64,000 nt of DNA from assembly GCA_016721085.1 (NCBI GenBank), contig JADKJI010000014.1, positions 1 through 64,000 on the forward strand. Reading direction: 5' to 3'. Position 1 is the first letter of the stretch, and every line of letters starts with the position of its first letter. Source of the stretch: Chitinophagaceae bacterium (GTDB taxonomy: Bacteria > Bacteroidota > Bacteroidia > Chitinophagales > Chitinophagaceae). The notes beneath the pieces are model-generated. The model was not told the origin of the DNA. It was given only the letters and a program-made list of their open reading frames with translations, and made no database searches. Below, one piece after another: positions 46,621 through 55,602 of this stretch. The translations under genes were made by a program, and so were the position numbers.

Positions 46621-48112
46621 ATGCTGAAATTCTGTAAACTATCATTTTTACTTCTTATCTCAATTGTAGTAAGTAATGCCCAGGCAAAATTTGATTTTGT
46701 TATTTCCAACCCCACCATTATCCAAATAAGCGATGGCCGTTTAGTAACTAATAAGGATGTACTTGTAAAGGGGGGAAAGATTGAGGCCATAGTTTCACAT
46801 AAAAACGTCTATCCGAAGAGTGTTCAAATTATAAATGCAAAAGGACAAATTCCTGATACCAGGATTATGGGATATGCATATGCATTTTGGAGGAGGTGAT
46901 TCCCTGATTGAAGAGAATAAGAACCTGCTTCCCTTATTTGTTGCTCATGGTATAACAGCAGTACGAGATGCTGCAGCAGATTTAAGCATTGAAGTCATTA
47001 AATGGCGGAATGAAATTAATGCAGGCCGTTTATTCGGGCCAACTATCTTCACTTCAGGGCCCAAGTTGGAAGGTATTAATTCAATATGGGTAGGCGACCT
47101 GGAAATTGGTGATTCCAGGCAACTGCAGTATGCTTTAGATTCATTGAAAAGACTTAATGTAGATTTTGTAAAGATTACGGATAATACCATTAAGCCTGCT
47201 CTCTATCTTGAAGGTTTGAAGGCTGCAAGGAAGTTAGGCTGGCCAGTATCAGGACATATTCCTTATGCACTCACAATGGATCAGGTAGTGGATGCTGGAT
47301 TGTCTTCTGTTGAACATATGGGTTATGTTTTAAAGGCTGGAGCTACTGGAGAAGCAACTATTGCTCAAAATATTTTGGAAGGAAAACTAACCTCAAAAGA
47401 GGTAATGCCTTTGGTCTTGCAGCAATTTGATGAAAAGTATGCATTGGAAGTGTACAAAAGAATGGCCGCAAAAGGAACTGCAGTGGTACCTACTTTATCG
47501 ATTAGCAGAGTAACAGCCTATATGGATCAGGAAAATCATTGGAATGATGACTATCTGAAATATCTTGGCCAAGGTCTTAAGAACACTTATTTCTGGAGGA
47601 TTAAAAGGGCTGCAGGAGATTCAAAAGAAGCTATTGCATTAAGACATCAGGTTTTTGAAAAATCAGCTTCCCTTTTACCATTACTTCAAAAAGCAGGGGT
47701 TACAATAATTGCAGGAACAGATGCTGGTTATCTTAACTCTTTCGATTATCCTGGGGTAGGTCTTCATGACGAACTGGGCCTTTTGGTTAAATACGGATTA
47801 ACTCCTTTAGAAGCTTTACAAGCCAGTATTATAAATGGCCCCGCATATTTCAAAAAGAGTAATGAATATGGGAAAATAAGCAAAGGGTATTTTGCCGACC
47901 TGCTTTTACTGGATGCAAACCCGTTGATTGATATTAGCAATACAAAAAAAATAAGTGCTGTAATGTTAAAGGGGAAATACATTTCAAGAAATGAACTTGA
48001 TAAACTACTACTACAAATAAAAGATAAAGCCGCTTCAAGTCCTTTAAAAAGCAGAATAACGTGTAAAGATGAAATTAGAGGTAAATGGGTAATAAGCTTA
48101 TTTGTTAAATAG
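46621..48112 (+). CDS. Exported metal-dependent amidohydrolase (frameshifted)
   Basis: About 497 residues from the ATG at 46621 with a signal peptide ending SNAQA. Residues about 25-75 hold the N-terminal beta sandwich (DVLVKGGKIEAIV), then LIPGLWDMHMHF with the metal His-x-His. The barrel continues with GWPVSGHIPYA, the His in SSVEHMGYV and the Asp in IAGTDAGYL. An extra A near 46845 (GCAAAAGG for GCAAAGG) breaks N-A-K-D-K-F-L-I-P-G. It resembles imidazolonepropionase/prolidase-type amidohydrolases that hydrolyse amides in small molecules or peptides; the substrate is not defined. It follows the LytTR gene. Confidence 0.88.
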
Positions 48113-48122
48113 ACTAAGAAAG

Positions 48123-48195
<73 letters not shown>

Positions 48196-48545
48196 TAATA
48201 ATGGACTGCAAATATAATAACTGCAATCTTCTCGGTGACGAATATTTCCTATTGAGTTTTCTTGAGTTTGATTTATTTCAAATAAATGAAGTAGTAATCA
48301 ATTTAATGATCTTAGTTTCTCCGGTTTCAATAATAGCTTTGCAGTTTTATAACTCTGACATTTTATTTCATAATGATTCCATCTTAGAGCTACTCTTTTG
48401 TAGCTAATAATTTACGTTGAATGAGGTTGGTTGATAAAACTTATCCCCAAGTGAATATCTAAATTTTAATAATATGACGTTGGCATTATAATTGGCTTCA
48501 TCGATTAAACTAAGTAACCGTCATTTTTATTAAAACCAACCTGAA
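48196..48545. other. Intergenic region without a gene
   Basis: About 350 bp between the tRNA and the SprB-repeat gene. It is A+T-rich, with an open frame at 48201-48407 that lacks any recognisable domain and which I do not regard as a gene. It presumably holds the tRNA promoter and the promoter and leader of the downstream lipoprotein gene. No repeat or strong hairpin was seen. Confidence 0.55.
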
Positions 48546-50105
48546 ATGAAAAGAAGTATCATTCTACTTCTTGTGGCCATGCTTTTTGTAATCTCAAACT
48601 TTATTGGCTGCAAGCACGACATGTCATTAACATGTGAAGAAATCCATTTTTCCATTACCGCTACTGGAACTGATGCCTTACTAAATAGTGAGAATGGCTC
48701 CATTACGGTCTCAGCCTCTGGAGGTAAACAATTCCAGTATAGTTTAAATGGAGGACCATTTATAGATACAGGCTATTTCTCCGGCTTGGCTCCTTTTAAA
48801 GAATACCGTGTCATAGGCCATAATTCAACTGGGTGTTCAGATACAGTTATGGTGTCAATTGGGTCTTTAGATCCTTGTAAGGGTATAACTATTGCCGTTA
48901 GTGCAACAAAAGTAGATGCATCTGCCAACCAATCAAACGGTTCTATTTCAGCTACTGCTACTGGAGCTTCTGGTATTACTTATAGTCTAAATGGAGGCGC
49001 ATTCCAAAGTACCGGCACTTTTAACAATCTAGCTCCAGGTGATTATACTATTACAGCTAAAACTGCTGCTGGCTGCCTTGGATTTACTCAAACTACTATT
49101 GGTACCCTAAATCCTTGTGCAGGAGTTACAGTAGCCGTTACCAGCACTCAAGTGAATCCAACAACAGGACAGTCCAATGGTTCTATTACTGCGTCTGCAA
49201 CTGGTGGGTCTGGCTTTACTTATAGCATAAACAATGGTGCATTTCAGAACAGCGGAACCTTTACTGGCCTGGCAACAGGTAATTATACAATCACAGCAAA
49301 AAACTCAAATGGATGTACAGGCGTTACTACAGTTGCACTTGGAGCAACTAACCCATGTGCAGGTATAACTGTAACTGTTACTACTTCTCAGGTGAATCCA
49401 TCAACAGGGCAGTCGAATGGCTCAATAACAGCATCTGCAACAGGTGGAACTGGATTTACTTATAGCGTGAATGGAGGTGCGTATCAAACAAGCGGTACTT
49501 TTAGTAATCTGGGTGCAGGCACTTATACAATTACAGCCAAAAATTCAAATGGATGTTTAGGAACTAAAGCTGTTACCCTTTCAGCTACCAGTACTTGTAC
49601 AAGTGTAAATATTACAATAACTCCAGCAGTTACTAATGTAGTTCCTTGTTCAACCCCAGCTGCAAATGGAAGTATCACCATTACTGCAGCAGGTTCTTCT
49701 GGATATACCTACAATAAGAATGGAGGGGCTTATCAAGCCAGCAATGTTTTTCCTTCACTTACGGCAGGTAGTTATCTGATGGGGGTTAAAGATGCTAACG
49801 GTTGTACAAAAACCCAAACTGTAACAGTAAGTGCATCAGCTTCAGGGCCATTATTTGCGGCAGTTAGGAATTTGATCACAACAAGATGTAGTAGTGGAAG
49901 CGGTTGCCATATGAATGGAGGAAGTGCCGCAGGATATAATTTCGACAACGATTGTAATATCGTTACATATTGGAGCCAGATTAATAATTCTTGCGTTACT
50001 TATACCTTAAAGAAAATGCCAATCAGCCCTCAGGCATTGTTAACCACAACAGAAAAAGCAGTTATTACCAATTGGGTCAATGCAGGACACAAGTTCACCA
50101 ATTAA
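48546..50105 (+). CDS. SprB-repeat-like lipoprotein with C-terminal cytochrome-like domain
   Basis: 519 residues, lipobox FIGCKHD (Cys near residue 22). Five tandem units of about 80 residues follow, each with NGSITASATGG, TYSxNNGAFQxSGTF and YTITAKNSNGC. They match SprB-type repeats of gliding-related adhesins. Conserved Cys in DPCAGI and SNGC suggest a disulfide per unit. The C-terminal 85 residues have RCSSGSGCHMNGG (a C-x5-C-H pattern), KKMPISP (possible Met ligand) and ITNWVNAGHKF. That layout is seen in cytochrome-like domains of Bacteroidota surface proteins; the spacer of five is unusual. Heme attachment is inferred. Confidence 0.85.
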   Translation: MKRSIILLLVAMLFVISNFIGCKHDMSLTCEEIHFSITATGTDALLNSENGSITVSASGGKQFQYSLNGGPFIDTGYFSGLAPFKEYRVIGHNSTGCSDTVMVSIGSLDPCKGITIAVSATKVDASANQSNGSISATATGASGITYSLNGGAFQSTGTFNNLAPGDYTITAKTAAGCLGFTQTTIGTLNPCAGVTVAVTSTQVNPTTGQSNGSITASATGGSGFTYSINNGAFQNSGTFTGLATGNYTITAKNSNGCTGVTTVALGATNPCAGITVTVTTSQVNPSTGQSNGSITASATGGTGFTYSVNGGAYQTSGTFSNLGAGTYTITAKNSNGCLGTKAVTLSATSTCTSVNITITPAVTNVVPCSTPAANGSITITAAGSSGYTYNKNGGAYQASNVFPSLTAGSYLMGVKDANGCTKTQTVTVSASASGPLFAAVRNLITTRCSSGSGCHMNGGSAAGYNFDNDCNIVTYWSQINNSCVTYTLKKMPISPQALLTTTEKAVITNWVNAGHKFTN

Positions 50106-50163
50106 AAACTGATTTTCTTTAACCGCAAACCCATATTTTAATTCAAATCTTATTGAAAATTAA

Positions 50164-50189
50164 GGGCCGTCAGTGACGGCCCTTTTTTT
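50164..50189 (+). terminator. Rho-independent terminator after the SprB-like gene
   Basis: GGGCCGTC (50164-50171) pairs with GACGGCCC (50175-50182) around AGT, followed by seven T. Confidence 0.92.
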
Positions 50190-50211
50190 CATGATCAGAA
50201 GGTATGATGGT

Positions 50212-50781
50212 CTATGGTTTTTTAGCAAGTAAGGGTTTTATCTTCTCTACCATTTGTTTTGCAATTTCTATATTAGTAGTGGAGATATTACAGGTATGAG
50301 CATCATAGTCGGTCTTTGTTCCACTTTGGTTCTTGCATGTATATTCCGTACTCTTAAATCGTTTTTCTTCATTTATTGCCCTTATGAAAAAGCCAGTAGT
50401 ATGAAGCTTGCTTCCGTCATTCATATCAAGATCACCTTCAGTAACCTCAAGTCCGGCAGGATCTATATCCTTTATAGCCATTGATATTATTTCAATTGAA
50501 ACATATTTACTGCTATCAAGTGCATCTTTTTCGTATGTGAACCATTTAATTGTATCTTTTCCAATATCAATTGTGGAGATGGAATGAATTATACTATCAG
50601 GATTTATAAAAACAATATCACCTGCTGGCATTTCTGGATGCAGGCTATCGGAACAATATAGCTTTGCGGTTTTTATTTCCGTTGTTGTAACCCCTGCTTT
50701 TGGCTCATTTGAATTACAAGCAGCCATCAAAAGTAATAGTACAGGTAGGAGAGCGGCTATATGGCTGGATTTGTTTGACAT
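50212..50781 (-). CDS. Lipoprotein of unknown function
   Basis: 189 residues, lipobox LMAACNS (Cys at about 22). The mature part is beta-rich with KLYCSDSLHPEMPAGDIVF, SKYVSIEIISMAI and DLDMNDGSKLHTTGFFIRA, and two Cys late (YTCKNQSG, HTCNIS) that may form a disulfide. No enzyme motif. Its upstream side is the repeat region at 50844-50990. Confidence 0.72.
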   Translation of the reverse strand: MSNKSSHIAALLPVLLLLMAACNSNEPKAGVTTTEIKTAKLYCSDSLHPEMPAGDIVFINPDSIIHSISTIDIGKDTIKWFTYEKDALDSSKYVSIEIISMAIKDIDPAGLEVTEGDLDMNDGSKLHTTGFFIRAINEEKRFKSTEYTCKNQSGTKTDYDAHTCNISTTNIEIAKQMVEKIKPLLAKKP

Positions 50782-50843
50782 TTTAATTTAAAAATAGCCA
50801 TAGCGGGAAGAACAACATATACCCTCTAAAGGGTATTTTTTTT

Positions 50844-50990
50844 ACCGCAGAGACGCGAAGACGCAGGGGGCTTTCCTCTGCGTCTTCGCGTCTCTGCGGT
50901 TATTGTATTGGCTATTTTATTTCCACCTACGCACCGCTGCTGAGGCATGCATTTTCAAATTTTCAAATCTCCACATTTTCAAATTATTTT
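50844..50990. repeat. ACCGCAGAGACGCGAAGACG hairpin, copy 2, with flanking words
   Basis: Perfect 23-bp inverted arms at 50844-50866 (ACCGCAGAGACGCG...) and 50878-50900, with a loop of 11 nt. It continues into GGTTATTGTATTGGCT, as at 31914-31930, and then into TTTTCAAATTTTCAAAT words at 50950-50990, which reach the GH29 gene stop. Confidence 0.88.
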
Positions 50991-52445
50991 CTAAAGAGCC
51001 CCTTTGAACTTAACTACGAATATTCCGGTAGGTGAAACCATTGGCGGTTTTATTCCACTGAGATCAATAAACACATTTTTACCTTCCTGTTTCAGTTTTG
51101 TTGTTTTGGGCATGCCAAGAATACTCATTTCCGTTCCAGCAGGTAAAGTAATGTCTTTCAAGAGCAATTTAGATTGGAAGGAAGGAAGTATACAATACAA
51201 ATCCTTTCCTTTTCTTGTGAAGAAGCATTCAATATAAGCTGTGTCCTTTTTAGGAACTACCATTTTTGCAATGCTATAATCCGCCATATAGCTGGCATCC
51301 TTTTTTGTGGCTTTATAACCTTCACTCCATTGGTAAGGTTGTTTCCATGGGGTAGTGCCATAAATTGCCTCACCATTAATCTTTAACCAGTCTCCGATAT
51401 CAATAAGTCTTTGTTGCATTATAACTGGTATGCGTCCATCAGCTGTTGGGCCGATATCCAATAAGAGGTTTCCTCCACGGGAAACAATATCGTTTAACAT
51501 CAGAATCAGATCGCGGCTGCTTTTATAATCTGATAATTGTTCATTTCTGTTATAACCATACGAATGGCCAATGCCCTGATTTTCTTCCCATACCACCGAT
51601 GCATCCATACCACTGCCATATTCAGATGTGGCGTAAGTGGCACCATTATTCTTTTCGCGGGTATTACTGCCCCAACGGTCATTTACCACCACATCTTTTG
51701 CAACTGGAGATTCATTGAAGAGCCATGCTAATAATTCCGGACTCTTCCAGGCGGTATCACTCAAATCCCACTCTCCATCTGAGAATATGATTGATGGTTT
51801 GTATTTTGTCACCAGATCCTTGAACTGAGGAATCATATGTTCTTCCACAAAACGCTTCTTATCTTTTTGCCAAAGCGGATTGAACCACTCATACAAAGAA
51901 TAATAATAGCCCATTTTCAATCCTTCAGCACGAACAGCATTTGTTAGGTCGCCCAGTAAATCCCTCTTTGGAGTGCCTGTAACTGCATTCCAGGGTCGGT
52001 TCCAATCCCTGTCGGCTTCTGCACTGTTCCATAAGCAATAGCCTTCATGATGCTTTGAGGTAAGGACTACATATTTAGCCCCTGATTTCTTGAATACGTC
52101 AGCCCATTGCGCAGGATTAAATAGTTCCGCCTTGAATTGCTTCTCAAACTGAGGGTATTCAAATTGCGTTCCGTAATTTTTTTCATGAAAATTGATGAAA
52201 TCCTTCTGTTTTTCTGGTAAACGGTACCAATACCATTCGGCATAACTATAGCCACTATTGGGTATCACCGGTGCATAGGAAGGAACGGCGTATACCCCCC
52301 AGTGAATGAAAATGCCGAATTTATCTTGCTGAAACCAGCCTGGAATCCCTCTTTTATTCAGGGAATTCCAATTCGCTTCAAACTTTTGCGAGAAGCTATT
52401 TGAAAGTATAAAGAAACACAATATGAACAGTACCGCTTTTCTCAT
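50991..52445 (-). CDS. Alpha-L-fucosidase-like glycoside hydrolase (GH29)
   Basis: 484 residues with a signal peptide ending NSFSQ. The GH29 barrel is visible: WFQQDKFGIFIHWGVYAVPS, YVVLTSKHHEGYCLWNS, and the nucleophile Asp in SIIFSDGEWD. Downstream NVVNDRWG-like (VVVNDRWG) and GNLLLDIGPTADGRIP are characteristic. The C-terminal 110 residues form a beta-sandwich. It releases alpha-L-fucose from glycans. It is the only fucosidase in the window and is not next to the other glycosidases. Confidence 0.93.
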   Translation of the reverse strand: MRKAVLFILCFFILSNSFSQKFEANWNSLNKRGIPGWFQQDKFGIFIHWGVYAVPSYAPVIPNSGYSYAEWYWYRLPEKQKDFINFHEKNYGTQFEYPQFEKQFKAELFNPAQWADVFKKSGAKYVVLTSKHHEGYCLWNSAEADRDWNRPWNAVTGTPKRDLLGDLTNAVRAEGLKMGYYYSLYEWFNPLWQKDKKRFVEEHMIPQFKDLVTKYKPSIIFSDGEWDLSDTAWKSPELLAWLFNESPVAKDVVVNDRWGSNTREKNNGATYATSEYGSGMDASVVWEENQGIGHSYGYNRNEQLSDYKSSRDLILMLNDIVSRGGNLLLDIGPTADGRIPVIMQQRLIDIGDWLKINGEAIYGTTPWKQPYQWSEGYKATKKDASYMADYSIAKMVVPKKDTAYIECFFTRKGKDLYCILPSFQSKLLLKDITLPAGTEMSILGMPKTTKLKQEGKNVFIDLSGIKPPMVSPTGIFVVKFKGAL

Positions 52446-52589
52446 TATTTCATGTTTAAACTAAAGTTACTGCTAAATCTATTTGATATAACTGCTGTAA
52501 GTATTTTGTGAATTATTTTCTTCCTGAGCAAGAATGCTTTGATATTTTCTAAATAGAATTGGGTATTTTGGAGAAGTAAATCTTTTTTA

Positions 52590-53030
52590 ATGAAATTCCA
52601 TATCTGCATTCTTTTGTTTGTTTCCTTGTGTGTATTAAACACAAATGCCCAATCATTTCCTGATAAATGTGCTGGAAAATGGAGTGGTATGATGTATATG
52701 TACAAACATGGTGCAATTAGGGATAGTGTAAAAGTTGTTTTGAATATTACAAAGATTAAGGATGTTCCTGCCTGGAATTGGAAAACAGAATATCTTTCAG
52801 ACAAGATGCCAATGACAAAAGACTATATACTTCGTTTGAAAGATGCTTCAAAGCAATGGTATATTACAGATGAAGGTGGTGGTGTAGAATTAAATGATTA
52901 TTTATTTGGTAATAAGCTATACACGGTTTTTGAAACCGAAGGCGTTATGTTAACTTCCTCTTATGAATTGATAAATGGCAAGTTAATATTTGAAGTGAGT
53001 TCCGGTAAAAGAATCGTCGGTGCCAAATAA
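52590..53030 (+). CDS. Small exported protein of unknown function
   Basis: 146 residues with a signal peptide ending NTNAQ. The mature region is a small beta-barrel type with KCAGKWSGMMYMYKHG, WNWKTEYLSDK, DASKQWYITDEGGG and LTSSYELINGKLIFEV. The fold is reminiscent of lipocalin-like small exported Bacteroidota proteins. No active-site motif is seen. It is divergent from GH29 and precedes the repeat-rich 53 kb region. Confidence 0.72.
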   Translation: MKFHICILLFVSLCVLNTNAQSFPDKCAGKWSGMMYMYKHGAIRDSVKVVLNITKIKDVPAWNWKTEYLSDKMPMTKDYILRLKDASKQWYITDEGGGVELNDYLFGNKLYTVFETEGVMLTSSYELINGKLIFEVSSGKRIVGAK

Positions 53031-53090
53031 TGATATCATTAATTATTCTGTTGATAATTTGCAGAGGGAATTTGAGGGAGTAGTTGCATG

Positions 53091-53440
53091 ACCGAAAGAC
53101 CGAAAGTCGGAAAGTCCGGAAGTCCGAGGCGTTTGGAACTTGGAAAGCCTGAAATTTAAAGTCCGGAAGAAATACAGTCTTAGTCGATATCAGGACTCGT
53201 GAGTCAGAAAAGTATGTAAGGAATTTGCCCCACCCCGAAGGAGTTGAATATGACCCGGGTGAAACCTGGGAAGAAGCGCTAGTAGAGAATACAAAACAAG
53301 AGGGAGCCGAAGTCGGAAGTCAGGAGTCTGTAAAGAATGTATACGGAATTTTGCTCCCAACCCCGAAGGGGTTGAATCATCGTATCCCCGGGTGAAACCC
53401 GGGGGAAGGGAATGCGGAAAGTCCGAAAGTCCGATAGAAG
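53091..53440. repeat. Compound repeat: GTCCGGAAGTCC words plus two REP-like palindrome units
   Basis: Words GACCGAAAGTCGG, AAGTCCGGAAGTCCG occur at 53091-53165 and 53311-53430. Between them are two copies of a longer unit, at 53222-53272 and 53345-53405, built from ACCCCGAAGGGGTTGAAT and CCCCGGGTGAAACCCGGGG. The second copy is nearly perfect, the first degenerate. The unit has two palindromic heads and resembles REP-type elements widespread in Bacteroidota. From 53508 to 53575 the words TTTTTAACTTTTGACTT run up to the AraC gene start. Confidence 0.88.
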
Positions 53441-53577
53441 TTTTGAATAATTAAGTTATTAATTTTTTAGTTTAAACAAATATTGACTTAATATTCAATC
53501 GGAGTCTATTTTTGACTTTTAACTTATAACTTTTGACTTTAATTTTTAATTTTTAACTTTTTACTTTTGACTTAATC

Positions 53578-54405
53578 TTGCGCCAACTCTTCTTCATACC
53601 ACACCCCATCCTCCAAAGTTTTATCAGCAATATCATGCTGGTTGAAGCAGAGTTGCCGAAAGAAGCCTCCATACCTATTTGTCCTTTCCCTCCAATACCC
53701 AATAACTGCCTTTACTTTTATATTAATGACCCTGTCCATATAAAGAAGGAAGGGAGTAATGGGTTTGAAAAAAAGGCGGCTGCATTATTGGTAGGACCGC
53801 AAACGAGCAGAGTCAATATTGAGATGGGGCGCCAGCACCTGATGGTATGTGTTGTGTTTCATCCCGGAGGTATGCATCGCTTACTGCATTTTCCTATGCA
53901 TCAGATGCTTGATGTAGATCTCAATGCAGCCGATTTATTCGGATCAGATATTATATTGCTTAATGAACAATTGAAAAATGAAACCAGTCGAATGGCTATC
54001 ATTGGTTACATTGAATCTTTCCTTATAAAAAAGGCAGCAAAGCTTAAAGAGTCATTACCTGTTGATAATGCATTAAAGGAACTCGTAAAGATGGATGGAA
54101 ATATGACGGTAGAGGAAATGGCTTTACTATCTTGCCTAAGCCTACGCCAGTTCGAACGCCAATGCAAAGAAAGAATTGGATTATCTCCAAAATTCTATTC
54201 GCGACTAGTTCGATTTTCAAAGGCATATAGATTAAAAGAGAAAAATATTGGAATTTCATGGGGACGAATTGCTGCATCCTGTGGCTATTTCGATCAAATG
54301 CACCTCATTCGCGATTTCAAAGAATTTGCTGGTGTGAACCCAACACAGATTGAAGAGCAGTGGGTGCAAACTCCTTATAGGCTACAAGCAGGTATTAAGG
54401 TCTGA
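53578..54405 (+). CDS. AraC-family transcriptional regulator (cupin-linked, copy 2)
   Basis: 275 residues from a TTG at 53578, the only in-frame start that keeps the family N-terminus FFIPHPILQSFI. The N-terminal sensor domain has CLYFYIND, LLVGPQTSRVNIEM and VFHPGGMHRLLHFP. The HTH pair is MTVEEMALLSCLSLRQFERQ and SWGRIAASCGYFDQMHLIRDF. It is clearly a homologue of the protein at 7589-8428 (FHPGGMHRLL versus FFPGALYRLL, SCLSLRQFERQCKERIGLSPKFYSRLVRF-type block). The cupin gene begins 75 nt downstream. Confidence 0.9.
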   Translation: MRQLFFIPHPILQSFISNIMLVEAELPKEASIPICPFPPIPNNCLYFYINDPVHIKKEGSNGFEKKAAALLVGPQTSRVNIEMGRQHLMVCVVFHPGGMHRLLHFPMHQMLDVDLNAADLFGSDIILLNEQLKNETSRMAIIGYIESFLIKKAAKLKESLPVDNALKELVKMDGNMTVEEMALLSCLSLRQFERQCKERIGLSPKFYSRLVRFSKAYRLKEKNIGISWGRIAASCGYFDQMHLIRDFKEFAGVNPTQIEEQWVQTPYRLQAGIKV

Positions 54406-54480
54406 TCTTTTCTATTTTGTCGCATTTGTACTATTCCTGTACTATACTGTGTTAGATATTTGTTGCATAAATTATTCCTT

Positions 54481-55077
54481 ATGCCAACAAATATGAACAG
54501 AAGATCAGTTTTAAAGAAACTAAGTCTATTAGGCGCATCATCGCTTTTACTCCCTTCGGTGTTATCTGCAGCAAATGATTACCAAAGTTCAGGCCCCATT
54601 TATATACCACCTGGAGAAGGCAACAAGGCTCGCATTGGTGAGATGGAAGTAGTATTCAAGTTTGACAAATCGCAGACTTCAGGACATCTTGGTGCTTCCG
54701 AAACTATCATTCAGCCAGGGGAATTGGGTGCGCCTCCACACTTGCACCAAAACATTGATGAGATATGCAGGGTGTTGGAAGGATCCGTTTTTATTATGAC
54801 AGGAGATATTGTTACAGAAGTAAAAGCCGGAGGGTGGCATCTTCGACCTAAAGGGTTGGTGCATACGTTTTGGAATAGTGGAACTGTGCCTGCAAAAACA
54901 ATTGACATTTATGTTCCTGGCGGACATGAAGACTATCTAAAAGATCTGGCTAGTTTATTTGAAAATGGGAATCATCCCAAACCGGATGATTTTAAGAGAT
55001 TAGAAAAAAATCATGATATCAAATACAGATTCGATCTGTTGCCTGGAATAATGGAGAAATACAAGGTTCATCTATAA
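54481..55077 (+). CDS. Exported cupin-domain protein (copy 2)
   Basis: 198 residues from the ATG at 54481; an ATG at 54493 is also possible. An N-terminal Tat-like signal (NRRSVLKKLSLLGASSLLLP). The cupin has APPHLHQNIDEICRVLEGSV (metal His-x-His plus Glu) and WHLRPKGLVHTFWNSG. It parallels the cupin at 8598-9155, but the domain spacing differs and the similarity is mainly in the two motifs. Likely partner of the upstream AraC regulator. Followed by a hairpin terminator. Confidence 0.88.
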   Translation: MPTNMNRRSVLKKLSLLGASSLLLPSVLSAANDYQSSGPIYIPPGEGNKARIGEMEVVFKFDKSQTSGHLGASETIIQPGELGAPPHLHQNIDEICRVLEGSVFIMTGDIVTEVKAGGWHLRPKGLVHTFWNSGTVPAKTIDIYVPGGHEDYLKDLASLFENGNHPKPDDFKRLEKNHDIKYRFDLLPGIMEKYKVHL

Positions 55078-55081
55078 GAAT

Positions 55082-55112
55082 AAAAAAAAGCGGATAATCA
55101 ATCCGCTTTTTT
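55082..55112. terminator. Bidirectional hairpin terminator
   Basis: AAAAGCGGAT and ATCCGCTTTT pair around AATCA, with A and T runs on the outside. It serves the cupin gene (plus) and the 55116 gene (minus). Confidence 0.9.
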
Positions 55113-55115
55113 ATT

Positions 55116-55490
55116 TTAATTCTTTTCCCTGATCCATGCTTCAGGCTTAAATGCTTCAGCCCTGTCGGAGCATTCGTCTGATGAAGGTGTTATTGTCATT
55201 TTATCATCCTTAATAGCAAATATGTAAAGTCCTACAATATCCTCTGTACAAGGGCTCAACCCACTAAGCTTGTAAAGCTTAAGGGTATCTTTATTAATAG
55301 AATATTTCATTGTTTCAACCAAAGAGCCATCTGCAGCTACTAAAAGAAGTAATGTATCTTTTTTAAATTGAAGTATACAATCAGTGGGTTGAGGGATATT
55401 CATAACGTTCTTCCATTTCGTATCTGTCAGTTGAGCATTGGCATCCATTAAGAATCCACAAATAAGCAAAGTGATAGCAATTGATTTCAT
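55116..55490 (-). CDS. Small exported protein of unknown function
   Basis: 124 residues with a signal peptide ending DANAQ. The opening TDTKWKNVMNIPQPTDCILQF and YSINKDTLKLYKLSGLSPC recall META/lipocalin-like small beta-barrels. Three Cys in the mature part (CILQ, SPC, DEC), so one disulfide is possible. Two GTG/SC-like patches have no known meaning. Convergent with the cupin gene. Confidence 0.72.
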   Translation of the reverse strand: MKSIAITLLICGFLMDANAQLTDTKWKNVMNIPQPTDCILQFKKDTLLLLVAADGSLVETMKYSINKDTLKLYKLSGLSPCTEDIVGLYIFAIKDDKMTITPSSDECSDRAEAFKPEAWIREKN

Positions 55491-55602
55491 AATTATAGGT
55501 TTGATTTCAAAGCTACAGAATGCAAACGAAATAATTTCATGAGTATCAGGAACTATTCAAAATACATATCTTCGAGCTTCAATCAGATGAACATTTTATT
55601 TA

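Noticed and set aside
10530..46850. Programmed frameshifting as a regulatory system
   Set aside because: Shifts occur in both directions, at unrelated sequences, with no conserved slippery site or stimulatory structure.
48201..48407. 68-residue open frame beside the tRNA
   Set aside because: Low-complexity A+T-rich sequence with no domain or signal.
50819..50842. Hairpin TACCC...GGGTA followed by T run as a terminator
   Set aside because: No plus-strand gene ends before it; only a minus-strand gene starts nearby, so it has no obvious transcript to end.
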